64,000 nucleotides of DNA from Roseburia sp. 1XD42-34 (GCF_009917385.1 NZ_QWLJ01000008.1:1-64000); one strand, 5' to 3'; counted from the stretch's first letter, positions 1 to 9,964 are shown. The notes: generated from the letters alone by a model not told the origin. Made by a program: numbers and translations.

Positions 1-174
1 AGCGACTGGAACGAAGCAACTAAAGTTTTAGGAATCACGGTGAGGTACGAACCAATGATGACTTATCGTAGGGCGATCGCCTAGTTGCTGGGCACTTAAG
101 CCGGACGTGGTTATTCTGTTATATCGGTACTCATAAGCCAAAATTTTTATACTTTCCTATCTTCTTAAGATAGG
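1..174 (-). repeat. Dispersed repeat family A, copy 1
   Basis: This copy lies in reverse orientation and is cut by the window edge. Its reverse complement matches copies at 41784-42060 and 51044-51310, including the left end GGAAAGTATAAAAATTTTGG and the right-hand stretch TTTAGTTGCTTCGTTCCAGT. A hairpin (CCTATCTT/AAGATAGG, 156-174) marks the junction with the xpt leader. No coding capacity is seen. Confidence 0.85.
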
Positions 175-213
175 CTAAGTTAGAGGTGCAACGAAATCAT
201 TATTTTTCAGTAG

Positions 214-858
<645 letters not shown>

Positions 859-859
859 C

Positions 860-2152
860 ATGAAAAACACGGCTTTAGGATTACAACACCTTTTGGCGAT
901 GTATGCAGGAGCAATTTTGGTGCCGCTCATTGTCGGTGACGAACTTGGATTGACATCAGAACAGCTGACTTATCTCGTAGCTATTGATATTTTAATGTGT
1001 GGCGTAGCTACCATTTTACAAGTGTTGCAGAACCGTTTTTTCGGAATTGGACTGCCAGTTGTTTTAGGCTGTACATTTACGGCAGTTGGTCCGATGATAG
1101 CAATTGGCAGTGGTTATGGTGTGACTGCCATTTATGGCGCGATTCTTGTGTCGGGACTTTTTGTTATAGCTGTAAGTGGCATTTTTGGCAAATTGGTGAA
1201 GTTCTTTCCTCCAGTCGTTACAGGATCGGTTGTAACGATTATCGGGATTACGCTTATTCCTGTAGCGATTAATAATATGGGAGGCGGTCAAGGAGCAAGT
1301 GATTTCGGTTCTTTAGCTAATATTAGTTTCTCATTTGGAACGTTATTATTTATTATTATTTTATATCGATTTGCAAAAGGATTTATGAAATCTATTGCAA
1401 TTTTAGTAGGCTTAATCGTTGGAACAGCAGCTGCTGGGATGATGGGATTGTTGGACTTCCAAGCCGTTCAAGAAGCCTCTTACTTGCATTTACCGCATCC
1501 ATTTTATTTTGGAGCACCAACATTTGAATGGTCTGCCATCCTAACTATGATTTTAGTGGCGATTGTATCATTGGTTGAATCAACAGGCGTATATTTTGCC
1601 TTAGGAGATATTACAGAACGAAACATAAAAAGCGACGATTTAGCAAATGGCTATCGTGCGGAAGGGTTAGCTATTTTATTAGGCGGTGTTTTTAACGCAT
1701 TTCCTTACACAGCTTTTTCACAAAACGTTGGCTTAATTCAAATGACCGGCGTTAAAAAGAAAAGCATTATTTTGATTACTGGGGGCATGCTTGTGACACT
1801 CGGCTTTATCCCTAAAATTGCTGCTTTAACGACGATTATTCCAACGCCTGTATTAGGTGGTGCGATGATTGCTATGTTTGGTATGGTTATTTCGCAAGGA
1901 ATTAAGATGCTCGGCCCAGTGATTATGAAATCGTCTGAAAATGCCATGATTGTGGCATGCTCCGTAGGGATGGGATTAGGTGTAACTGTCGTTCCTGAAC
2001 TGTTTGCTAATTTTCCCGAAAGTATCCAAATTTTAACGAGTAACGGTATCGTAGCAGGAAGCGTAACTGCGATTGTTTTAAACGTTTTGTTTCATATGCT
2101 TCCACTTAGAAAAGAAAATAAGCATATTGTTCTTCACGAACAAAAGGCATAA
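860..2152 (+). CDS. pbuX: Xanthine permease (NCS2 family)
   Basis: This is a membrane uptake carrier for xanthine, 430 residues with about 12-14 hydrophobic segments. It has the NCS2 hallmarks: LQHLLAMYAGAILVPLI at the N-terminus, the GLPVVLGCTFTAVGPMIAIG segment, and the family signature around SLVESTGVYFALGD and FNAFPYTAFSQNVGL. The RBS (GAGGAGG, 844-850) lies inside the end of xpt, giving translational coupling. Order and sequence match the xpt-pbuX operon of B. subtilis. It ends before a terminator at 2249-2290. Confidence 0.95.
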   Translation: MKNTALGLQHLLAMYAGAILVPLIVGDELGLTSEQLTYLVAIDILMCGVATILQVLQNRFFGIGLPVVLGCTFTAVGPMIAIGSGYGVTAIYGAILVSGLFVIAVSGIFGKLVKFFPPVVTGSVVTIIGITLIPVAINNMGGGQGASDFGSLANISFSFGTLLFIIILYRFAKGFMKSIAILVGLIVGTAAAGMMGLLDFQAVQEASYLHLPHPFYFGAPTFEWSAILTMILVAIVSLVESTGVYFALGDITERNIKSDDLANGYRAEGLAILLGGVFNAFPYTAFSQNVGLIQMTGVKKKSIILITGGMLVTLGFIPKIAALTTIIPTPVLGGAMIAMFGMVISQGIKMLGPVIMKSSENAMIVACSVGMGLGVTVVPELFANFPESIQILTSNGIVAGSVTAIVLNVLFHMLPLRKENKHIVLHEQKA

Positions 2153-2248
2153 ATCTAAAGTATGATGCAAAATTGCTAGAAGAGTTTGGCTAAACTGCTT
2201 TCGTAAGCCATTGTTTATTAGGGGCTGTAAAAATTGTAAATACGTCTT

Positions 2249-2290
2249 AAGCAAGGGGATAAATGAAACGGTCTTATCCGCTTGCTTTTT
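2249..2290 (+). terminator. Rho-independent terminator after pbuX
   Basis: Stem AAGCAAGGGGATAA pairs with TTATCCGCTTGCTT with one mismatch and is followed by a T run. It lies 97 bases after the pbuX stop. Confidence 0.8.
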
Positions 2291-2442
2291 AGCATTTGGA
2301 AAATGAATAGCATATATGAATTGTCCATTTCTTGACTATCCTGATTTGTATGCACTCCTTATAGTTTAAGTTGTCCAACGTTTTCTGTATTTGATCGCTT
2401 TCCTCTAGCTAGCTTAGCGCTGTGCACTTATTTATATTCCAA

Positions 2443-2471
2443 TTGACTTATGATAGAATAAAAGATACTTT
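2443..2471 (+). promoter_or_regulatory. Sigma-A promoter for the LmrB-like pump
   Basis: The -35 TTGACT (2443-2448) and -10 TACTTT (2466-2471) are separated by 17 bp. The promoter lies inside the open-frame extension of the downstream gene, which supports the later start at 2521. Confidence 0.5.
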
Positions 2472-2520
2472 TCTAGATGATTCGTATCCATTCTTTTTGG
2501 AAGTGAAAGGGGGAAATAGG

Positions 2521-3960
2521 ATGGTACGTCAATCCGTAGATGATTTTGAAAACATAAATAAGCTACCAATTGTGGTGGTGCTGATCACGGGTGCTTTTTT
2601 AGCCATATTAAATCAGACACTCCTCACAACAGCTATACCTCCTATTATGCAAGATTTGAATTTAACGGAGAATACAGCACAATGGGTAACAACGATTTTT
2701 ATGCTCGTAAATGGGATTATGATTCCCATTACTGCTTTTTTAATAGAGACATTCACAACGAGACAATTATTTATTACAGCAATGGGAACATTTTCAGTTG
2801 GTACATTGATTTGTGCCATATCCCCAAGCTTTTTTCTACTAATGGCGGGAAGAGTCATTCAAGCTGCCGGCGCTGGAGTCATGATGCCGCTTATGATGAC
2901 GATTTTTTTGCTTATTTTTCCAATAGAAAAAAGAGGCACTGCTATGGGGATGGTTGGACTCGTGATCGGATTTGCTCCAGCTTTAGGACCATCGATCTCG
3001 GGCTGGTTAGTAGAGCACTTTGAATGGAGGTCTATTTTTTATGTCGTGCTCCCATTAGCTATTATAAATGTCATCATTGCTTATTTTGTAATGAAAAATA
3101 TAACGAAACGAACCTACCCAAAAGTCGATAGCTTATCGATTTTATTTTCTACCCTCGGTTTTGGAGGCATTCTCTATGGATTTAGTAGTGCTGGAAATTA
3201 TGGATGGACCGATCGAAGGGTTCTCCTTTCATTAGTTGTTGGTGTTATTACATTGTTCATGTTTATTACGCGACAGTTTGCACTCAAACAACCTATTCTG
3301 GAATTTCGAGTCTTTAAGAACAAACTATTTACGATCACGATGGTGATTGGGATGATCGGTTTTATTGGCTTAATTTCTGCAGAAACGATTTTGCCTATTT
3401 ACATGCAAAATATGGCAGGCTTCACTCCATTTGAGTCAGGAATGATGATTTTACCAGGAGCTTTGTTGATGGGTATCATGTCGCCGATTAACGGACGGAT
3501 TTTCGACAGGTTTGGAGCAAGGTACTTAGTGATTACAGGTTTGTTCTTATTAACTGTTACGTCATTAATGTATACAAATTTATCTTCAGATACGTCATTT
3601 ATGTATTTAACTACCGTATTTGCAATCCGAATGTTTGGTATTTCTATGGTTATGATGCCGTCTACAACAGCAGGGTTGAATCAATTATCTTATCGTTTGA
3701 TTCCTCATGGTTCAGCAATGACAAATACGATGCGGCAAGTAGCTGCTTCGATAGGAACGGCTTTATTGATTACCATTATGACCGTTACAGATCTCGATTC
3801 TGGTCAGCAAACAATTGCTCAAGCACAAATCCATGGAGTGAACTTAGCATTTTATGTTGCAGCGGGAATATCTTTTGTCGGGCTTATATTAGCTTTTTTT
3901 GTAAAAGACCAGTCATCCAAAGATATCAAAGAAAAGCTCGTTGAGCAACAAAGAGCATAA
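2521..3960 (+). CDS. lmrB: DHA2-family MFS drug efflux pump (LmrB-like)
   Basis: This is a proton-driven multidrug exporter of the 14-helix EmrB/QacA (DHA2) class. With the start at 2521 (RBS GAAAGGGGG just upstream) the product is 479 residues, about the length I recall for B. subtilis LmrB. Visible motifs are the helix-1 stretch LNQTLLTTAIPPIMQDL, motif A region TTRQLF, the helix-5 antiporter motif region VIGFAPALGPSISGWLVEHF and many hydrophobic segments. The open frame begins at 2422, but that extension contains the promoter and is probably not translated. No lmrA-type TetR repressor gene is adjacent, so regulation here is unknown. The family is certain; lincomycin as the substrate is an extrapolation. 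Confidence 0.8.
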   Translation: MVRQSVDDFENINKLPIVVVLITGAFLAILNQTLLTTAIPPIMQDLNLTENTAQWVTTIFMLVNGIMIPITAFLIETFTTRQLFITAMGTFSVGTLICAISPSFFLLMAGRVIQAAGAGVMMPLMMTIFLLIFPIEKRGTAMGMVGLVIGFAPALGPSISGWLVEHFEWRSIFYVVLPLAIINVIIAYFVMKNITKRTYPKVDSLSILFSTLGFGGILYGFSSAGNYGWTDRRVLLSLVVGVITLFMFITRQFALKQPILEFRVFKNKLFTITMVIGMIGFIGLISAETILPIYMQNMAGFTPFESGMMILPGALLMGIMSPINGRIFDRFGARYLVITGLFLLTVTSLMYTNLSSDTSFMYLTTVFAIRMFGISMVMMPSTTAGLNQLSYRLIPHGSAMTNTMRQVAASIGTALLITIMTVTDLDSGQQTIAQAQIHGVNLAFYVAAGISFVGLILAFFVKDQSSKDIKEKLVEQQRA

Positions 3961-3999
3961 GCGAGATCGTTTACTGTATGCTCTAACATACGTAATTTT

Positions 4000-4185
4000 C
4001 ATCCCTTTTAAAGGTGCTGTAAGGCTTCCACTTAGGAGTTTGGATGATTTGTACTCCTCACAAGTCTAAGTGAGAGATAACAGCACCTAAATCTCCTATT
4101 TCGTAAGCGCCTTTAGGCCATACCCTTAGGCTACTAACAAGCCGTGGGATGGAATGAAAACCCCTGCTGATGGAAGTTGCTTTAT
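4000..4185 (+). repeat. Structured repeat family B, copy 1
   Basis: It begins with AAGGTGCTGTAAGG and has the pairing arms TCCACTT and AAGTGAGAG closed by GGTGCTGT/ACAGCACC. A second hairpin around GTGGG and an end at CTTTAT follow. It fills the gap between the LmrB-like gene and the next gene. Confidence 0.8.
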
Positions 4186-4320
4186 TTTAAAAACAGGGTG
4201 TGCAGCTATGATGGTGAAGCATATTAAATGATATTCGTGTATGATGTGAATAGAAGGTTAAAATAACAGTATTTAGGGAACTTGCTAAATATGAAACCTG
4301 TATTAAAGGGGTGATGTACC

Positions 4321-4725
4321 ATGAAGTTGCTTTCAGCAACGCCAGTCTTCATTTATTCTATCTTTATAGCTAGCACATTGTTGCTTTCGTTGATTCATAA
4401 CTTTCGCGATCGGTGGATACCATTTGTTTATATGTCGATTATCTTGACCATTGCCTCGCCGCTTGCTGCTTTTCTTTTTATTATAAGAAAACCGAGTGAT
4501 ATGAATGGGTTCATGTATATTTTGACTCAATTGTGGGATGGGAATGTAGTTGCTTTTATTGTTGTAGTCATCCATCTGTATTTAATCTTTTCATTAGGTT
4601 TATTTCTAAAAGATAGTTTGGGGGAAAGATTTACATCGTGTGTTTATTTATTATCTGACAAATTAAAGCTCATTATGGAAACCAGAAAAATATCCAATAA
4701 AGGTAAAAAAGAAAAGCAAGAGTGA
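4321..4725 (+). CDS. Small integral membrane protein of unknown function
   Basis: I do not recognise this 134-residue protein. It has three or four hydrophobic stretches (about residues 7-25, 36-55 and 75-97) and a very basic C-terminal tail ending KGKKEKQE, which should lie in the cytoplasm by the positive-inside rule. The start is supported by GGGGTGAT 8 bases upstream. It stands alone between two family B repeats (4000-4185 and 4797-5005), so it is probably monocistronic. No enzyme motif is visible. Confidence 0.65.
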   Translation: MKLLSATPVFIYSIFIASTLLLSLIHNFRDRWIPFVYMSIILTIASPLAAFLFIIRKPSDMNGFMYILTQLWDGNVVAFIVVVIHLYLIFSLGLFLKDSLGERFTSCVYLLSDKLKLIMETRKISNKGKKEKQE

Positions 4726-4796
4726 TACAAACAGGATTAAATAGAGAAAGAGAAGTTTAAATCCAATAAGAGTTGTGGAACATAATAATTAGAACT

Positions 4797-5005
4797 ATTC
4801 TTTTCTCCCGTATATAAGGTTGCTGTAAGACTCTCACTTAAGAAGTTGTTGGATAAACTTGCAACATGCAACAAGTTTAAGCGGGAGATAACAGCATGCA
4901 CCTAAATGCCCTATTTCGTAAGCGACCATTAGGTTATACTATTACGTTACGATCCATCAGTGGGGGATGAATGAAAACTACCCACTGATGAAAGATTCAA
5001 TTTAT
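4797..5005 (+). repeat. Structured repeat family B, copy 2
   Basis: A near full-length copy with both hairpins: TGCTGTAAGACTCTCACTT pairing with AAGCGGGAGATAACAGCA, then CATCAGTGGG pairing with CCCACTGATG. It ends GATTCAATTTAT only 6 bases before the RBS of the next gene, so it forms part of that gene's leader. Confidence 0.85.
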
Positions 5006-5025
5006 AGTTAGTAGGAGGAATTTAG

Positions 5026-5532
5026 ATGGATAAGTTAACTTCTTTTCAACCTGTATTACCAAAAACGCCCCGAGTGCTTATCCTCGGTTCAATGCCTGGA
5101 AAGAAGTCGCTGGAAAAACAAGAATATTACGGAAACCCTAGGAATCATTTTTGGAATATTCTGTTTACCATATTTCAAGAACCGGTGGTAACGAATTATA
5201 TGCAAAAGCTTCATTTTTGTAAAAAACATGGCTTAGCACTTTGGGATACAGTGGGAAGCTGTTATCGGAAAGGAAGCTTAGATGCGAATATAAAAGATGA
5301 AATGCCTAATGATATCCCTGCTTTAATTGAGGCGTATCCTTCGATTAAGCTAATAGCTTGTAATGGGGGGAAATCGTATCACCTGTTAAATAAATATTTT
5401 AGGTCCGCGTTTTTAGCGTCTGTAGATATTGTAAAGCTTCCTTCTACGAGCCCGATCCCTGGAAAGTATACGAAGAGTTTTACAGAAAAAACAGAGGAAT
5501 GGAAAGTGATCTTAGACTATATCGACAAATAA
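5026..5532 (+). CDS. DNA-deoxyinosine glycosylase (uracil-DNA glycosylase superfamily)
   Basis: This base-excision repair enzyme removes hypoxanthine (deaminated adenine) from DNA. The 168-residue protein shows the family's glycine-rich motif GSMPGKKS (residues 21-28) and YYGNPRNHFW (34-43). The C-terminal motif region LPSTSPIP lies near residue 147. These match the hypoxanthine/deoxyinosine branch rather than classical Ung. The start is fixed by AGGAGGAA (5012-5019). It appears monocistronic, and its 5' leader carries repeat B copy 2. Confidence 0.85.
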   Translation: MDKLTSFQPVLPKTPRVLILGSMPGKKSLEKQEYYGNPRNHFWNILFTIFQEPVVTNYMQKLHFCKKHGLALWDTVGSCYRKGSLDANIKDEMPNDIPALIEAYPSIKLIACNGGKSYHLLNKYFRSAFLASVDIVKLPSTSPIPGKYTKSFTEKTEEWKVILDYIDK

Positions 5533-6620
5533 TACAGTTCGAATGGAGTAAAGCTCCTTTAATGGGCGTTATGGGCGCGCTTTTACCCTCCCACTACTGA
5601 AAAATAGAACAAAATCCCAAGTGCTTAAATTTTCTAGAAAAATAAAAAACGATTTTGCGTGCGACGTATCGGTGACTTAGCTTTTCTTGTCCTTAAAAAA
5701 TCACTTTTTCTGCTGCCACGCCTTCTTAAGAGACCGACTTCATACAACCAAACGAATAAGGAATTTGGGTGCCGTTGTGGCGCTTAGACTTCCTTTTTAT
5801 CTAATATAGCGTTTTTATGTCACTCTATAATTCAGGGAATAACGTCACCATTTTTGTCGATTATAATAATGAAAATAGGGTATACTATATGTAGTAGGTC
5901 TAACTAATTACTTTAAAAATGACACGAATAACTACAGCAAACCATTAATATGATAAGATTGGTTGTTTTTAATAAGAAAGAGGGGGGACCGTTTCTCTTT
6001 ATTTCATGGAGGACGGGGGCGGCAAAGGAGTCGCAAGCGGCAACTTGCGACTCCGACGACGGTTATCCGCAAGGAGCGGCGACTTCGTTACAGGATATCA
6101 TAACAATATGTCATTGGCTGGCGTTATTCATCCTTATGAACTCCATCGGCAGAGTGGCTTTACTTGCTTTCTCGGCTATTTACAATTAACAATACAAGCG
6201 TAGCGAACGAAAACATCAGTTCAAGCGTCTTGTCAATTGGTATCAATTGTTTCAGCCCCTTTCTCTAAGGGATTACCAGTCGCCAAGCATGAAGAAGCGG
6301 TACTAGCTTCCTTAGCCTCTCTGCATAACCTGTCCTCTCTATTATACTATAAAATGCACGATAATTGTGGAAATAATTAGGAAATGGTATAATATTCTCA
6401 TTTTTCAATTAATTAAGCACTATTCCCTAGTCTTCGGTTATTTCCTGTAGGCTATAAACCTGAGTTATATGCTTCTTAAGCAATGGTATTCATTTAACCT
6501 CAAATTAAGGTTGATTTCACTAGGAAAATGGGCTATAAATAGTAGTAATACATTATTGCCAAAAAAATTTCGGCAGTGGATTTTTATATTTTGTCTAATT
6601 GGCAGAATGGGTTGAATCAC
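5533..6620. other. Long intergenic stretch without a supported gene
   Basis: About 1.1 kb holding no credible gene. Short open frames at 5950-6189 and 6006-6203 have no good RBS and no family resemblance. The only clear structure is a perfect 11-bp hairpin, GGAGTCGCAAG/CTTGCGACTCC with a 6-base loop at 6027-6054, in a locally GC-rich island (about 6010-6080). Confidence 0.6.
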
Positions 6621-6623
6621 ACC

Positions 6624-6653
6624 TTGTTTTTGTTTGGAACTTACATGTAAGAT
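6624..6653 (+). promoter_or_regulatory. Promoter of the T-box leader transcript
   Basis: The -35 TTGTTT (6624-6629) and -10 TAAGAT (6648-6653) are 18 bp apart. A TG sits directly before the -10. The leader structure begins about 10 bases downstream. Confidence 0.45.
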
Positions 6654-6661
6654 AAATAAAA

Positions 6662-6992
6662 AAGCGATGACAGAGGAAAAGTAAGATTTGTTTATTTTAT
6701 ACAGAGAGCTTCGAATGCTGAGAAGAAGTTAAAAGACAAATCAGAACAATGGCCTCTATGAGCTTCGTGCTGAATGTATCTCTAATGATTAGTAGGCTTC
6801 GACGGGGTGGTGTCCGTTACAATAACCAGAGTATGAATTGTTTATTGCAAACGGTGATGTTATTCTAAGTGGCTACCTTTGTAAAACAAGAGTACTTATC
6901 GAGGCTGTATATGCGAATATATAGTAAAATAAGGTGGTACCACGTAAATAAAACCACGTCCTTATCCATATAAGATAGGGGCGTGGTTTTTA
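6662..6992 (+). promoter_or_regulatory. T-box leader, probably methionine-specific
   Basis: A tRNA-sensing transcription antitermination leader. It has AGAGAGC (stem I, about 6703), AGTAGG (6791), the T-box core AAGGTGGTACCACG (6931-6944) and a terminator (6951-6991: AAACCACG pairing with CGTGGTTT plus a T run). The candidate specifier lies before CTCTATGAGC, where AUG (6749-6751), UGG and GGC overlap. The T-box UGGU demands a tRNA with discriminator A. That excludes tRNA-Gly, whose copy at 36370 has discriminator U, and tRNA-Trp, whose discriminator is usually G. It fits tRNA-Met, so AUG is preferred. It controls the gene at 7099. Confidence 0.85.
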
Positions 6993-7098
6993 TGTAGATC
7001 AATGTAATGTAGCTGTTAATCAGACATAAAAAATGAAGGAATAGTACCTATAAATTTGCAAAGAAATACTACCATATCAAACTATTGGAGGAATGAAA

Positions 7099-7941
7099 AT
7101 GTTAAAACATGTCGTATTGCAAACAGATTTTGGTTTAAGTGATGGTGCGGTTAGCGCCATGTATGGAGTTGTTAAATCAGTAGACCCGTCTGTGCAAATT
7201 TTTGACTTAACACATGATATTTCTCCGTATAATATTTGGGAAGCTTCTTACCGTTTATACCAAACAATTTCGTATTGGCCGGAGGAAACAGTATTTGTAT
7301 CTGTCGTCGATCCTGGTGTAGGAACAGAACGACTAAGCATTGTTGTTAAGACGAATGCAAACCAGTATATTGTGACACCAGATAATGGAACGCTTACGCA
7401 TGTAGAAGCTCATATGGGCATAAAAGAAGCTCGTATCATCGATGAAAAAATAAATCGTCTGCCACGTTCTGGTGAGTCTCACACCTTTCACGGACGAGAT
7501 GTGTATGCATATACAGCTGCAAGAATTGCTGCCGGAGTGATTATCTATGAAGAAGTAGGTCCCAAACGGGAAGTGGCTCAGCTCGTCTGTTTAGCTAAGG
7601 AGCAGGCGAGCAATAATAATGGAAAAGCACGTGGATGTATCGATATATTAGATGTGCGGTTTGGTAATCTGTGGACAAATATAGACCGCAGCTTATTGAT
7701 AGAGGCAGGATGTCAGTATGGGGATGAGTTACATGTTACGATTTCTCACCATGAGAAAGATGTGTACAAAAATAAGATGTTGTTTGCGCGGTCATTTGCT
7801 GAGACTCATTTAGGAGAATCATTATTGTATGTTAATTCCTTAGATAAAGTAGCTGTTGCTCTAAATCAAGGTTCATTTGCCAAAGCCTATCATATAGGAA
7901 CAGGAACAAGCTGGAAAATAACCATTCAGAAAGCGAAATGA
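7099..7941 (+). CDS. S-adenosyl-L-methionine hydrolase (DUF62 / SAM hydroxide adenosyltransferase)
   Basis: The family splits SAM, using hydroxide from water, into adenosine and methionine; it is related to the fluorinase and chlorinase enzymes. The 280-residue product has conserved TDFGLSDG near the N-terminus, VVDPGVGT near residue 72 and FHGRDVYAYTAA near residue 133, the family's Asp/Asp/His active-site segments. A C-terminal domain contains DVRFGNLWTNI. An ATG at 7093 touches the GGAGG with no spacer, so 7099 (6-base spacer) is chosen. The gene follows a T-box leader and terminator and appears monocistronic. The inferred logic is that uncharged tRNA-Met raises expression and SAM is recycled to methionine. 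Confidence 0.88.
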   Translation: MLKHVVLQTDFGLSDGAVSAMYGVVKSVDPSVQIFDLTHDISPYNIWEASYRLYQTISYWPEETVFVSVVDPGVGTERLSIVVKTNANQYIVTPDNGTLTHVEAHMGIKEARIIDEKINRLPRSGESHTFHGRDVYAYTAARIAAGVIIYEEVGPKREVAQLVCLAKEQASNNNGKARGCIDILDVRFGNLWTNIDRSLLIEAGCQYGDELHVTISHHEKDVYKNKMLFARSFAETHLGESLLYVNSLDKVAVALNQGSFAKAYHIGTGTSWKITIQKAK

Positions 7942-8111
7942 ACGATATTGCTATTCTCCAAACGAGCATTATTTGCTAAGATAATAATAATGATCATCAC
8001 ATAGGACGAATTGGTAAAAGGACTTTCGTTTTGTTTCAAATGCCGAAGGGGAAAAAGAGCAGAGGTTTTTACCTTTCTAATGGTCAAGAGTTGCTGCTTT
8101 CATAAACTTCA

Positions 8112-8140
8112 TTGCTGTTAAATGCTGAACATAATATAGG
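8112..8140 (+). promoter_or_regulatory. Candidate promoter for lnrJK
   Basis: TTGCTG (8112-8117) and TATAGG (8135-8140) with a 17-bp spacer, about 90 bases before the kinase start. Confidence 0.35.
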
Positions 8141-8229
8141 TAGATAATGAAACAGAGGGAAAATGCTAGCTGCTGCTCCCCCCTCTTGGCATTTGCAAAC
8201 TGCATGATAAAGAAAGGTCGGGGAAGACA

Positions 8230-9348
8230 ATGGCATTATTTTTCGGAAGAATTAGCTTATTTAGTTGTCTATGGACCATTGTTATTTTATCTGGCAGCAG
8301 CTTTATTTCATTTAGTATAAGTTTATTCGCTATTTCTTTTGCTTTATTCTGTCTATTATCGCTTGAAAAGCATAGTATTTATATATATGTTGCGTTATCT
8401 CTTTTATCTATAGTACATATAACGGCTGTCGGTACAAAAGAATTTTTTATTTTGTTATACCTGTACTTTCTTATCATTGATGCAGCTTTCAGGCTAAATG
8501 AACGTCAGCTAAATGGCTATCTGTATTTTAATCTGATTATAACGATATTTTACTCCGTTCTTGTCGAAAACTATGTGATAGAAGTTATGATTTTAGACAT
8601 TTTTTTTGTTATTCTTATCCTATCGACCAATCGCTTAACTACAGAGCGAACAGAACTTCGACATATGTATGAGCAGCTCCTTGGTGAGTTCAGAAAAAAT
8701 AAGCGCATACATGCTTCGGCTGAGCGATCAGCACGATTAGAAGAAAGAACAAAAATAGCTCGAGATATTCATGATTCTGTTGGTCATCGTTTGACAGCTT
8801 TAATGATGAAAATGGAGATACTATCTATTCAAAACAACAAACAGGATTATGAGGAATTAAAGCCGATGGCAAAAGAAGCATTAGAAGAGACAAGAGAGGC
8901 GGTGAAAGCGTTACAAAATGAAGAAATAGAGGGAATAGCATCTGTCGTTCAGCTAATTCGAAGATTAGAAGCAGAAAGTCAATTAATGGTGCAATTTACC
9001 CTTAAGCAAGGCGTACTATCGATTCCGCTCAAGAATAAGCAAAGTATTACCTTATATCGAGTTATCCAGGAAGCTTTAACAAATGCTATGCGGCATTCGT
9101 CCTATCGAGAAGTTCAAGTAGTTTTAGGGCGATCGGCAATTGGTGATGTAACCTTTGAGATAAGAAATCGAATTCATGAAGCCCGGCATTTGCATGACGG
9201 TTTTGGTTTGACAAATATGAAGCAACGAATAAAAGAAATAGACGGTAGTTTACATATATATCAAACGGAACAGGATTTTGTTGTTACAGGAGCAATTCCT
9301 TGCGGCGTAAAGGAGAAGGAATATCATGTGGCGGATACTAATCGTTGA
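8230..9348 (+). CDS. lnrJ: Sensor histidine kinase (LnrJ-like, NarL-type)
   Basis: A membrane sensor kinase of 372 residues. Several hydrophobic segments fill residues 8-132 with only short loops, so it lacks an external sensing domain and probably senses ligand in the membrane. The HisKA_3 dimerisation domain carries the phospho-acceptor His181 in RDIHDSVGHRLT. A HATPase domain follows (N-box YRVIQEALTNAMRHS). The GGGGAAG RBS supports the start. Its end overlaps the regulator gene by 23 bases. The order kinase, regulator, ABC ATPase, two ABC-2 permeases is that of B. subtilis lnrJK-lnrLMN (yfiJKLMN), which senses and exports linear polyenes such as linearmycin. Confidence 0.8.
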   Translation: MALFFGRISLFSCLWTIVILSGSSFISFSISLFAISFALFCLLSLEKHSIYIYVALSLLSIVHITAVGTKEFFILLYLYFLIIDAAFRLNERQLNGYLYFNLIITIFYSVLVENYVIEVMILDIFFVILILSTNRLTTERTELRHMYEQLLGEFRKNKRIHASAERSARLEERTKIARDIHDSVGHRLTALMMKMEILSIQNNKQDYEELKPMAKEALEETREAVKALQNEEIEGIASVVQLIRRLEAESQLMVQFTLKQGVLSIPLKNKQSITLYRVIQEALTNAMRHSSYREVQVVLGRSAIGDVTFEIRNRIHEARHLHDGFGLTNMKQRIKEIDGSLHIYQTEQDFVVTGAIPCGVKEKEYHVADTNR

Positions 9349-9964
9349 GGATCAAGTCATAGTTCGACAAGGCTTAAAAATCATTTTGGAGCAAGATGAG
9401 CGAATTAGCGTTCCATATGAAGCGGAAAATGGAAAAGAAGCAATTGAAATGCTTGAACAGCATCTTGTGGATTTAATAATGATGGATGTACGGATGCCAA
9501 TCATGAATGGGATTGAAGCAACTAGAATCATTAAACAAAGGTGGTCATCCGTTAAAATCTTAGTGCTAACAACATTCAATGATGATGAATATGCTTTATC
9601 TGCTTTAAAAGAAGGTGCAGATGGTTTCTTACTTAAAACTACAGAATCAAAGAAATTAATTGAAGCAGTCCACAGTTGTATGCGCGGTGGAATGACGATT
9701 CATGATGAAGTAGCTGCTAAAGTTATGCCGCGACTATTAAAGGGGACGGAACAAAAGAAAATAGATATATCCATTCCTTTATCAGATCGAGAGTTAGCCA
9801 TTACGAGATTAGTAGGGGAAGGTAAAACAAACAAGGAAGTTGCCCACACTTTGCATTTATCAATTGGAACAGTTAAAAATCATTTAACGCAAATCCTACT
9901 AAAAACAAGTTTACGAGATCGAACACAGCTTGCCATTTTCGCAGTAAAGCATGATTTAACGTAA
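9326..9964 (+). CDS. lnrK: Response regulator, NarL/LuxR type (LnrK-like)
   Basis: A 212-residue DNA-binding regulator. The receiver domain has the phosphorylation site Asp54 in MMDVRMP, the acidic pair ED near residue 8 and Lys near residue 104 in FLLKT. A LuxR-type helix-turn-helix occupies about residues 145-205 (GKTNKEVAHTLHLSIGTVKNH). It overlaps the kinase gene by 23 bases, so the pair is translationally coupled. It most likely activates the ABC transporter genes downstream; candidate palindromic sites are at 10046-10065 and 10095-10107. Confidence 0.85.
   Translation: MWRILIVEDQVIVRQGLKIILEQDERISVPYEAENGKEAIEMLEQHLVDLIMMDVRMPIMNGIEATRIIKQRWSSVKILVLTTFNDDEYALSALKEGADGFLLKTTESKKLIEAVHSCMRGGMTIHDEVAAKVMPRLLKGTEQKKIDISIPLSDRELAITRLVGEGKTNKEVAHTLHLSIGTVKNHLTQILLKTSLRDRTQLAIFAVKHDLT

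Noticed and set aside
5950..6203. Two overlapping open frames (79 and 65 codons) in the GC-rich island
   Set aside because: No convincing ribosome site, no family resemblance, and the frames overlap each other across a perfect hairpin.
6747..6753. GGC (glycine) as the T-box specifier codon
   Set aside because: The T-box UGGU needs discriminator A, whereas the tRNA-Gly in this window has U; a glycine T-box should read UGGA.
8028..8105. A short frame starting MPKGKKSRG in the gap before lnrJ
   Set aside because: No ribosome site at proper distance and no other support.
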